A DNA stretch of 5,966 bases from Acidobacteriaceae bacterium (GTDB taxonomy: Bacteria > Acidobacteriota > Terriglobia > Terriglobales > Acidobacteriaceae), in the NCBI GenBank assembly GCA_025462785.1, contig JAOAPG010000076.1:1-5966 (forward strand), given 5' to 3'. Under the pieces are notes generated by a model. That model was not told where the DNA came from. It searched no databases and worked only from the letters and a program-made list of their open reading frames with translations. Both the position numbers and the translations under genes were made by a program. Below, piece by piece: positions 1 through 5,249 of the stretch. Each line of letters begins with the position of its first letter. Positions within the stretch are counted from its first letter, which is position 1.

Positions 1-35
1 GGCTGTTCCGGCTACGGCGACAAGGTAGGTCTTTT

Positions 36-63
36 ACCACAGAGACACAGGGAGCACAGAGAA
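36..63. repeat. CACAGAG-type short dispersed repeat
   Basis: Three near-identical units sit in a row: CACAGAG at 38-44, CACAGGG at 46-52 and CACAGAG at 55-61, separated by 1 and 2 bases, in an otherwise purine-rich stretch that begins ACCACAG. From memory, similar 'ACCACAGAGACACAG' strings occur in spacers of many environmental bacterial genomes, acidobacteria included. That is recall, not a search. The element lies directly before the Shine-Dalgarno-like AGGA (65-68) of the pseudouridine synthase gene. Positions 1-35 before it are probably the tail of an upstream gene. All three forward frames stay open for at least 25 bases and end at stops 26-28, 64-66 and 75-77, so the frame and product cannot be decided. 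Confidence 0.5.
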
Positions 64-64
64 T

Positions 65-68
65 AGGA
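65..68 (+). promoter_or_regulatory. Shine-Dalgarno AGGA for the GTG at 74
   Basis: AGGA lies 5 nt before GTG 74-76, which is good ribosome-binding spacing. The rival start, GTG at 137-139, has no purine-rich motif in front of it (TTATCTCA). This favours 74 as the start, against the family-length argument that favours 137. Confidence 0.4.
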
Positions 69-73
69 CGGTT

Positions 74-1120
74 GTGACTGGACCTCAATCTGTGATTCCT
101 AGCTCACCTGAGTTATTCTGTCTGTCATTTATCTCAGTGACGGAATTTCCTAAAATTCTTTTGGCTCGCCCGGAAGACGCTGGGAAACGAGTCGATCAGT
201 TTCTTGCCGCTAAGCTTCCTGACACAAGCCGCGCCCGCATTCAACAACTTATCTTAGAAGAAAAAGTGCTCGTCAATGATGAACTGCCCAAGCCTTCTCT
301 GCGGTTGAGAGGCGGCGAGCGAATTGCGATTTTAGGAGCGGTTCAGCTCCCTCCTCTGCGCGCCATGGCGGAGGAGATTCCGCTCGACATTGTTTATGAA
401 GATGAGGATCTCGCTGTTATCAATAAGCCTGCGGGAATGATGGTGCATGCTGGAGCCGGAGCTACCGAAGCTGACCGTAACCGGGGCACCTTGGTAAATG
501 CTCTCTTACATCGATTCGGATCGCTTTCTGAGGTTGGGGGTGAGTTGCGTCCGGGAATCGTGCATCGCCTCGATAAGCTCACTAGCGGGCTCATTGTGGT
601 AGCTAAGAATGACGAATCACACCGTCGGCTGGCAGCGCAATTTTCTAAACGCATTGTCAAGAAAACTTACATCACATTAGTGCAAGGATGGCTGAAACAA
701 CACAGCGGAACCATCAACACGGCAATTAGCCGCGACCTTGTTCGGCGTACTCGCATGACGACACGAGGGCATGGTGGCAGGCAAGCTATTACCCACTACA
801 ATGTAAAGCGACGGATCGAATCGGCGTTTGGGAAGTTCAGTCTTCTTGAAGTGCAAATCGATACTGGCCGCACCCACCAAATTCGTGGCCATCTTTCATC
901 GCTTGGGCATCCGGTGATAGGGGATACGCTCTATGGGGCCGCCGCTGAAATACGAGCAAAAGACGGGAGCAGCATCTCACTGGCACGAAATTTTCTGCAC
1001 GCCGCGGAGTTGCGGCTCGAGCATCCGAGGACCGGAGCGGAGTTGAAATTTGCGAAGCCAGTTCCGATGGAACTGGATGAGTTCTTAGCTAGGATTGAAG
1101 GACCGAAAGGTCAACTTTGA
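74..1120 (+). CDS. rluD: RluD-type 23S rRNA pseudouridine synthase (RluA family)
   Basis: This cytoplasmic enzyme converts specific uridines of RNA to pseudouridine. RluD acts on helix 69 of 23S rRNA, and I infer that target from the architecture. An S4 RNA-binding domain spans about residues 37-90 (GKRVDQFLA ... S-R-A-R-I-Q-Q-L-I ... V-N-D). The catalytic domain runs from about 105 to 335. It contains GIVHRLD with the nucleophilic Asp at residue 167, and the family motif GRTHQIRGHL starting at residue 265, followed by GHPVIGDTLYG. The residue after HRLDK is Leu169, where the E. coli enzyme has Asp, so it reads HRLDKLTSGL. The GTG at 74 has an AGGA 5 nt upstream and gives 348 aa. GTG at 137 would give 327 aa, matching E. 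coli RluD (326 aa), and would drop 21 residues that do not look like RluD. The specificity (RluD rather than RluA or RluC) is likely but not proven. The next gene begins 54 bp downstream with its own promoter candidate. Confidence 0.93.
   Translation: MTGPQSVIPSSPELFCLSFISVTEFPKILLARPEDAGKRVDQFLAAKLPDTSRARIQQLILEEKVLVNDELPKPSLRLRGGERIAILGAVQLPPLRAMAEEIPLDIVYEDEDLAVINKPAGMMVHAGAGATEADRNRGTLVNALLHRFGSLSEVGGELRPGIVHRLDKLTSGLIVVAKNDESHRRLAAQFSKRIVKKTYITLVQGWLKQHSGTINTAISRDLVRRTRMTTRGHGGRQAITHYNVKRRIESAFGKFSLLEVQIDTGRTHQIRGHLSSLGHPVIGDTLYGAAAEIRAKDGSSISLARNFLHAAELRLEHPRTGAELKFAKPVPMELDEFLARIEGPKGQL
1098..1117 (+). terminator. Weak hairpin at the end of rluD
   Basis: GACC (1101-1104) and GGTC (1109-1112) pair around a GAAA tetraloop. 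AAG (1098-1100) can pair with CTT (1115-1117) across a 2-nt bulge. Only TTT follows, and the hairpin lies within the last codons of the pseudouridine synthase gene, so it is a poor intrinsic terminator at best. Confidence 0.15.
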
Positions 1121-1159
1121 TGTTCCAGTTTGCTTATCTTCCAAGCATGACTGTGCGGA

Positions 1160-1165
1160 TATAAT
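1160..1165 (+). promoter_or_regulatory. Consensus -10 box (TATAAT) for the first VWA gene
   Basis: An exact TATAAT lies 9 bases before the ATG at 1175. Normal -10 to start-site spacing puts transcription near 1172, only about 3 nt before the ATG. That predicts a leaderless or nearly leaderless mRNA, in line with the absence of any Shine-Dalgarno sequence. No convincing -35 box is present: TCTTCC at 1137-1142 is the 17-nt-spaced candidate. There is no TG extension of the -10 either, so strength may depend on an activator. Confidence 0.45.
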
Positions 1166-1174
1166 GGCAAATCA

Positions 1175-2347
1175 ATGAAACTCTGCAATATTCTTTTGCT
1201 TTTGAGCAGCCTGGGGCTGTTCTTGGCGGCTGCTCCTGGACAGGATTCAAAGCAGGAACTCCCATCAGCGCCATCTGCTTCCAAGCAAGACCAGAACAAG
1301 CCAGCGCCCACTCCTTCTGATACACCAAGCAACAGTCCGAAAACGGAACCGCCTGCTTCGACACAAACTCCACCTGCGGCGACAAGTACTTCAGGAGAAG
1401 AATCCAAGAGTTCATCTTCACCTACACAGGGTTCTCAGAGCGATCCGGCTCAGGCGGGTGCTTCGCAATCTGGCGAACAACAGCCGCCTGGTTCCGAAGA
1501 AGACAAGCCGACAACAATTCGACGAACGGTCAACGAAGTCAATGTGGTGTTCACGGTCACAGACCGGCACGGCCATTATGTAAAAGATTTGAGGCGGGAC
1601 GACTTCAGAGTTATCGACGATAACAAGCCGGCATCGGAGATTCGCAGCTTCAATCGAGAAACCAATCTTCCTCTCGAAGTGGGACTGCTGATTGATGCCA
1701 GTAACTCGGTACGGGATCGCTTTAAGTTCGAGCAGGAATCGGCAGTCGAGTTTTTGAATCAGACAATCCGGCCGAGGTACGACAAGGCGTTCGTGGTTGG
1801 ATTTGATGTCACTCCGGAAGTCACGCAGGATTTTACCGACAATACCGAAGCGCTTTCGATCGGGGTGCGTGCCCTGCGTCCTGGTGGGGGTACTGCGCTC
1901 TATGACGCGCTCTATTTCGCTTGCCGCGACAAGCTACTGAAGACTGAGCACAACACTCCTACGCGGCGTGCCATCGTTCTGTTGACGGATGGTGAGGATA
2001 ACCAGAGCCACGTTACGCGTGAGGAAGCGATTGACATGGCGCAGCGCGCCGAGGTCATTGTCTACACAATCAGTACGAATATCAGTGGGAGTCCTGGGCA
2101 TGGAGATAAAGTGCTAGAGCGAATTGCCGATGCCACCGGAGGGAGGGCCTTCTTCCCCTTCCAGCTTACCGATGTAGCCAGTGCCTTCGTGCAAATTCAG
2201 GACGAGCTACGCAGCCAGTATGCACTCTCCTATAAGCCTGCGGATTTGCTGGCTGACGGACGCTACCACACGATTGAGATAATGGCGCAGAACCATAAAG
2301 GATTACGTGTACGCAGCCGTCGCGGATATTTCGCCCCTAACCAATAA
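1175..2347 (+). CDS. Exported VWFA-related Acidobacterial-domain protein, intact MIDAS
   Basis: This is a secreted or periplasmic von Willebrand factor A protein of the acidobacterial VWA family (TIGR03436 type), 390 aa. Residues 1-22 are a signal peptide (MKLC, then a Leu-rich core), with cleavage around 19-22; the early Cys4 is not in a lipobox. Residues 23-115 form a disordered tether rich in Pro, Ser, Thr and Gln. Residues 120-160 form the conserved segment before the VWA domain (V-T-D-R-H-G ... DDFRVIDDNKP). The VWA domain covers about 165-335. Its metal-ion-dependent adhesion site (MIDAS) is complete: D174-x-S176-x-S178, T240 in GGGTALYDA, and D272 in LLTDGED. The tail carries ELRSQYALSY and ends R-S-R-R-GY, as is typical of the family. 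No C-terminal membrane anchor is seen. Such domains usually bind protein ligands through Mg2+, but the ligand is unknown. No Shine-Dalgarno sequence precedes ATG 1175. The gene converges on the paralog at 2423-3544. Confidence 0.9.
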   Translation: MKLCNILLLLSSLGLFLAAAPGQDSKQELPSAPSASKQDQNKPAPTPSDTPSNSPKTEPPASTQTPPAATSTSGEESKSSSSPTQGSQSDPAQAGASQSGEQQPPGSEEDKPTTIRRTVNEVNVVFTVTDRHGHYVKDLRRDDFRVIDDNKPASEIRSFNRETNLPLEVGLLIDASNSVRDRFKFEQESAVEFLNQTIRPRYDKAFVVGFDVTPEVTQDFTDNTEALSIGVRALRPGGGTALYDALYFACRDKLLKTEHNTPTRRAIVLLTDGEDNQSHVTREEAIDMAQRAEVIVYTISTNISGSPGHGDKVLERIADATGGRAFFPFQLTDVASAFVQIQDELRSQYALSYKPADLLADGRYHTIEIMAQNHKGLRVRSRRGYFAPNQ

Positions 2348-2362
2348 AATGCTGAATGGCAG

Positions 2363-2382
2363 CGTGGATCTAAAGATCCGTG
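2363..2382. terminator. Inverted repeat in the convergent spacer, possible bidirectional terminator
   Basis: GGATC (2366-2370) and GATCC (2375-2379) form a perfect 5-bp stem around TAAA. C2363-G2382 and two G-U pairs extend it to 8 bp in RNA read from the plus strand. It sits 16 bp after the stop of the first VWA gene. It lacks a T-tract, so intrinsic termination is uncertain. Confidence 0.3.
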
Positions 2383-2409
2383 GTAAGCGAAATCTGGTGG
2401 GATTGGAAC

Positions 2410-2434
2410 GACCAGTTGTGACTTACTGGTCTTT
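2410..2434. terminator. Perfect 7-bp inverted repeat at the convergent junction
   Basis: GACCAGT (2410-2416) is exactly complementary to ACTGGTC (2425-2431) with an 8-nt loop, and TTT follows on the plus strand. The right arm overlaps the end of the minus-strand VWA gene, including its stop codon. Together with the hairpin at 2363-2382 it is the best candidate for stopping transcription between the two converging genes. The T-tract is short. Confidence 0.35.
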
Positions 2435-3544
2435 GAGAGCTACAGCGTAATAGCCGGTGCGAGCCTGGATTTTATAATCTTTATTGTTCGCCCGGATTTC
2501 CACCTTACGGAAGGTTCCGTCTCTAGCCGTATTCGTCGATACATAGCCGATGTTGTATTGGCTGCGCAGCTCGTTCGCAATTTGATCGAAGGCGTCTCTC
2601 AATTTCTCCATTTTGTTGCCTACTTCAATGACGCGGCCGCCGGTTTCCTGCGTCAGTTTCTTCATTTCGCCTTGGCCTGAATATCCGCCAAAGCCATAGA
2701 AGCCCCGGTCCGCACAAAGCAACACATAAACGATGCTGTCGGATTTCTGGGCGGCTTCGACCGCTTCTTTGATTCTGAGTTGGCTTCCCTGGTCTTCGCC
2801 ATCGGTCAAGAGAATCATCGCCTTGCGTCCGACTTGCTGGGCGAGCTCATCGTGAGACGCCAGGTAAACCGCGTCATAGAGGAGCGTACCGCGCGGACCA
2901 TTCGCTTGCGGAACCGGACCTCCGCCCATTCCGGGAATGCTGCCCCCGCCACCCCCGGTGTTTATCTGTGCGCTATTGAGTGCGACCTTGAGCAGACGCG
3001 TATTATTGGTAAAGTCTTGCAGCAAGTTCACATTGACATCGAAATCGAGAACGAAGGCGAGATCCTTGGGAGTGAGAATCTGGCTCAAGAAATTGCCGCC
3101 AACTTCCTTTTCCATATCCAGCACTCGCATTTGGCTACCGCTTGAATCGATAAGAATTCCAAGTGTAAGTGGAAGATTCGATTCTGCAGTGAAGTACTTG
3201 ACGGTCTGGGGTTTACCGTCCTCAAAGATCTGGAAATCCGTTTTGGAGAGATTGGGGATGAGTGCTCCTCTTTTATCTTTTACGTTGAAGAAGAGCTGCA
3301 CCACGCCGACGTTAACCTTTAAGGTTTCTACCGATTGATCGCTTTCGGGAGCTTGATCCCCTTGCTGGTTCTTTCCGGAAGAAATGACGGGCTGGTGCAC
3401 TTCGCCGTTCGAGTCCGGGGCGTTGCTGGCCGGCTCAGGAGGGGCATTCTTGGGAACTTGCGCGAGACTAAGGAGAGAAGTCCCTGCCAGCAATAGACAG
3501 GCAGACAAAAGGTGCAAGACCTTAAATGGACGTACTTTGGGCAT
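2423..3544 (-). CDS. Exported VWFA-related Acidobacterial-domain protein with a Gly-rich MIDAS-loop insert
   Basis: This is the second paralog of the exported VWA family, 373 aa from the ATG at 3544. Residues 1-29 form a signal peptide (MPKVRPFK, a Leu-rich core, then SLA before QVP). Residues 30-75 are a Pro/Ser/Gln-rich tether. Residues 76-120 carry the segment before the VWA domain (FFNVKDKRG ... DFQIFEDGKPQ). The VWA domain spans about 125-320, with a textbook MIDAS: D133-S-S135-G-S137, T220 in GTLLYDA, and D248 in LLTDGED. A Gly/Pro-rich insert (about 197-219) lies just before T220 and is absent from the first paralog. The tail has ELRSQYNIGY and ends A-R-T-GYYAV. The in-frame TTG at 3547 adds one residue. 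A GAGAGA (plus-strand TCTCTC at 3554-3559) lies 6 nt before that TTG and 9 nt before the ATG, so either start works. The gene is divergent from the third paralog. Confidence 0.9.
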   Translation of the reverse strand: MPKVRPFKVLHLLSACLLLAGTSLLSLAQVPKNAPPEPASNAPDSNGEVHQPVISSGKNQQGDQAPESDQSVETLKVNVGVVQLFFNVKDKRGALIPNLSKTDFQIFEDGKPQTVKYFTAESNLPLTLGILIDSSGSQMRVLDMEKEVGGNFLSQILTPKDLAFVLDFDVNVNLLQDFTNNTRLLKVALNSAQINTGGGGGSIPGMGGGPVPQANGPRGTLLYDAVYLASHDELAQQVGRKAMILLTDGEDQGSQLRIKEAVEAAQKSDSIVYVLLCADRGFYGFGGYSGQGEMKKLTQETGGRVIEVGNKMEKLRDAFDQIANELRSQYNIGYVSTNTARDGTFRKVEIRANNKDYKIQARTGYYAVALKDQ

Positions 3545-3571
3545 CAAGAGTGTTCTCTCGTTAGTTTTGGT

Positions 3572-3600
3572 AGTCTATTCCTTAAACCTTAGATGCACAA
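3572..3600 (-). promoter_or_regulatory. Weak sigma70-like promoter candidate for the minus-strand VWA gene
   Basis: Read on the minus strand, TTGTGC (plus 3595-3600) and TAGACT (plus 3572-3577) are separated by 17 bp. They match the -35 and -10 consensus at 3 and 4 of 6 positions. It lies in the 159-bp divergent spacer, about 28 bp upstream of the ATG. The match is poor, and I could not find a comparable pair for the opposite, plus-strand gene. Confidence 0.22.
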
Positions 3601-3693
3601 AAGTGACGATTCTTCGCATCTGAGTAACTGCATGTGGGTTCCCAAGCTCGGAGGGGTGCGATTGTTTCTATTTATCAACAAACAGAAGCGGTT

Positions 3694-3700
3694 AGGGTGG
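3694..3700 (+). promoter_or_regulatory. Shine-Dalgarno AGGGTGG for the third VWA gene
   Basis: AGGGTGG ends 3 nt before ATG 3704; its AGGG core ends 6 nt before. The two in-frame ATGs further upstream (3593 and 3632) have no such motif. This decides the start together with the signal peptide that begins exactly at 3704. Confidence 0.5.
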
Positions 3701-3703
3701 TTG

Positions 3704-5083
3704 ATGCGGGTTCTTTGCATGATTGCTATGGCCGGTTTGATGTTTGCTCAGTCGGCATCGGCCGAACAAGGGCAATCGCCGTTGACGGCTCAAAAACAGC
3801 AAGATATTCCGGACACACCTACTCCGCAGGCGCCTCCACCGGAACCTCAGCATCGCCCTGCGACTGACGATCAGGCGCAAGACAATCAACCCGCTCCGCC
3901 CCCGAATGATGTCCCCACAAAGGGAGCTACGACTCCTTCGAGTGGAACGGGGCCGACCGGCAATGGCCAAGACCCGAACTGGCCGGGACCGAACGAGCCC
4001 GAGCCGGGTTCTGTACCGGGACCGAATCAGGCTCCGCCGGGAGAAAAGCCCCCGCTGAACGTTAAGACGGTTCCCGAAGGGGGGGCGACGGCGGAAAAAG
4101 CCGGGGCACAGGAAGAGCTTTATAGGATCGTGCGGAACGTCAACCAGGTCATGCTGCCGGTGCGGGTGACAGATAATTCCGGACGCCTGGTGAACGGACT
4201 TCTACCCAAGGACTTCGTCGTGTATGAAGACGGCAAGAAGCAGACGATGAATTTCTTCACCAGTGATCCGTTGGCGGTTTCAGTTGCCGTCATCTTCGAC
4301 CTAGGCATGCCCGATGTGGCGGTACAGAAGGTCAACAAGACGTTCACGGCGCTCGAGGGCGCGTTCAGCCAGTACGATGAGGTCTCGCTTTATACTTATA
4401 GCTCAACCGTGGGCAGGCCGACGGGCTTCAGCGCGGTAAACCGCCAATTGCAGGCGGCATTGAATAACCTGGAGACGCAAAGAGGGCACAACAACGGTCC
4501 TCCAGTATTGAGCGGACCGATGGGTCCGCAGGGGCCTACGATCAACGGCGCACCGGAGACGCCGGGAGCTCCCATTGTTTACACGCCGGAAAAGGAAGCC
4601 CACGTCTTAAATGACGCGATCCTGGCCGCTGCTCTCGACTTGAGTAAGCGAGAAAAGACTCGCCGCAAGCTTATTTTCGTGATCAGCGACGGGCGAGAAT
4701 ACCGCAGCAATGCGAGCTATAAAGATGTGCTTAAAGTGCTGTTAACGAATGGCATTTCCGTCTATGGAATTGCTGTTGAGAGCTCTGCAATTCCCGGCTA
4801 CAACAAGCTCGAGAAACTGCATTTACCCCACATGGGCTATAGCGACATCCTTCCTAAATACGCCTCGGCAACCGCTGGCGAGATCTATTCCGATTTCACG
4901 ACCTCGGCTATGGAAAACACCTATGCTCGCGCCATTGGCGATGCGCGAAACCAATACACACTGGGCTACGTGACCCGCGCGACTCTCAGCAGCTCTTACC
5001 GGCAGATCGAGGTCAAAGTGGCGCGTCCGGACGTGAAGGTTTATGCGGAAGACGGCTATTATCCTTTGCCGCTCAGACAGTGA
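3704..5083 (+). CDS. Exported VWFA-related Acidobacterial-domain protein with degenerate MIDAS
   Basis: This is the third family member, 459 aa from ATG 3704. That ATG has an AGGGTGG upstream and opens a clean signal peptide (MRVLC, hydrophobic core, cleavage after SASA at about residue 20). In-frame ATGs at 3632 and 3593 would only add an unusual N-terminal extension. Residues 21-135 are a very Pro-rich tether with repeated PGPN. Residues 140-190 hold the segment before the VWA domain (PVRVTDNSG ... DFVVYEDGKKQ). In the VWA domain (about 190-400) the MIDAS is broken: D199 remains, but the motif reads DLGMP, so both serines are Gly201 and Pro203. The Thr position aligns with His300 (HVLNDA). 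D329 is kept in ISDGRE. A Gly/Pro-rich insert with collagen-like GPMGPQGP lies before His300. The tail (ARNQYTLGYV ... EDGYYPL) is typical. It may be a metal-independent adhesin or a structural scaffold. No membrane anchor is seen. Confidence 0.88.
   Translation: MRVLCMIAMAGLMFAQSASAEQGQSPLTAQKQQDIPDTPTPQAPPPEPQHRPATDDQAQDNQPAPPPNDVPTKGATTPSSGTGPTGNGQDPNWPGPNEPEPGSVPGPNQAPPGEKPPLNVKTVPEGGATAEKAGAQEELYRIVRNVNQVMLPVRVTDNSGRLVNGLLPKDFVVYEDGKKQTMNFFTSDPLAVSVAVIFDLGMPDVAVQKVNKTFTALEGAFSQYDEVSLYTYSSTVGRPTGFSAVNRQLQAALNNLETQRGHNNGPPVLSGPMGPQGPTINGAPETPGAPIVYTPEKEAHVLNDAILAAALDLSKREKTRRKLIFVISDGREYRSNASYKDVLKVLLTNGISVYGIAVESSAIPGYNKLEKLHLPHMGYSDILPKYASATAGEIYSDFTTSAMENTYARAIGDARNQYTLGYVTRATLSSSYRQIEVKVARPDVKVYAEDGYYPLPLRQ
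3983..4026 (+). repeat. In-frame 11-bp direct repeat in the Pro-rich tether
   Basis: CCGGGACCGAA occurs at 3983-3993 and again at 4016-4026, exactly 33 bp (11 codons) apart. It encodes the recurring PGPN of the third VWA protein's tether. This suggests tether growth by short in-frame duplication. Confidence 0.55.
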
Positions 5084-5097
5084 AGCGCGCGTATCTG

Positions 5098-5119
5098 GGA
5101 ACCACCAAACGGGTGTTCC
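5098..5119 (+). terminator. Hairpin after the third VWA gene
   Basis: GGAAC (5098-5102) pairs with GTTCC (5115-5119), and ACC (5104-5106) pairs with GGT (5112-5114). C5103 is bulged and the loop is AAACG. The stem lies 14 bp after the stop codon at 5081-5083. No T-run follows, so it is a weak terminator or an mRNA 3'-end stabiliser. Confidence 0.3.
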
Positions 5120-5124
5120 GCCTA

Positions 5125-5149
5125 GTAACCGGGGTAACCTGCCAGTAAC
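5125..5149 (+). repeat. Triple GTAAC direct repeat upstream of the mglA promoter
   Basis: GTAAC occurs at 5125-5129, 5134-5138 and 5145-5149. The first and third lie within the longer matches GCC(T)AGTAAC, starting 21 bp apart, about two helical turns. The array ends 14 bp before the -10 box, where an activator or repressor would bind. The binding protein is unknown. Confidence 0.35.
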
Positions 5150-5160
5150 ACTCTGGCGTG

Positions 5161-5169
5161 TGATATAAA
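5161..5169 (+). promoter_or_regulatory. mglA: Extended -10 promoter for mglA
   Basis: TGATATAAA fits the extended -10 pattern TG-n-TATAAT with one mismatch. At normal spacing transcription would start near 5176, giving a leader of about 74 nt before the TTG start. No good -35 lies 17 bp upstream (GCCAGT at 5141-5146), as expected for extended -10 promoters. Confidence 0.45.
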
Positions 5170-5192
5170 ACAGCAGTACCAACCCACATCTT

Positions 5193-5213
5193 AAAGCAGA
5201 CGCTTTTTTGTCT
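5193..5213 (+). other. Possible leader hairpin or pseudoknot before mglA
   Basis: AAAGC (5193-5197) pairs with GCTTT (5202-5206) around the loop AGAC, and three more T follow. The loop AGAC is complementary to GTCT at 5210-5213, so an H-type pseudoknot is possible. Each stem is only 4-5 bp. The element lies inside the predicted leader, about 37 nt before the start codon. It could be an attenuator-like site or chance. Confidence 0.2.
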
Positions 5214-5238
5214 TTGGGGCGACTTGCTTGCAGTTTCC

Positions 5239-5243
5239 GAGGG
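5239..5243 (+). promoter_or_regulatory. mglA: Shine-Dalgarno GAGGG for mglA
   Basis: GAGGG lies 6 nt before TTG 5250-5252, the strongest ribosome-binding site in the window. It settles a TTG start that matches the N-terminus MSFIN of the MglA family. The in-frame start candidate at 5208 would add 14 residues not found in the family. Confidence 0.7.
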
Positions 5244-5249
5244 AAAGTC

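Noticed and set aside
1..66. Tail of an upstream gene in frame 1 ending at TAG 64-66
   Set aside because: All three frames are open for part of this stretch, and the peptide is too short to recognise, so no gene can be named.
575..583. Leu169 in the HRLDK-L-T motif of the pseudouridine synthase as a possible inactivating change
   Set aside because: The catalytic Asp167 and the neighbouring HRLD are intact. The following position varies in the family, so activity is not in doubt.
2780..3338. Open frames on the plus strand inside the second VWA gene
   Set aside because: They lie opposite a well-supported minus-strand gene with a full domain structure, and their translations show no recognisable motif.
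3662..3681. TTGTT/AACAA inverted repeat in the divergent spacer as an operator
   Set aside because: Only 5 AT-rich base pairs with a 10-nt gap; this is expected by chance in a spacer of this size.
3593..3703. Upstream ATGs (3593, 3632) as the start of the third VWA gene
   Set aside because: Neither has a Shine-Dalgarno sequence, and both place a long odd segment in front of a complete signal peptide that begins at 3704.
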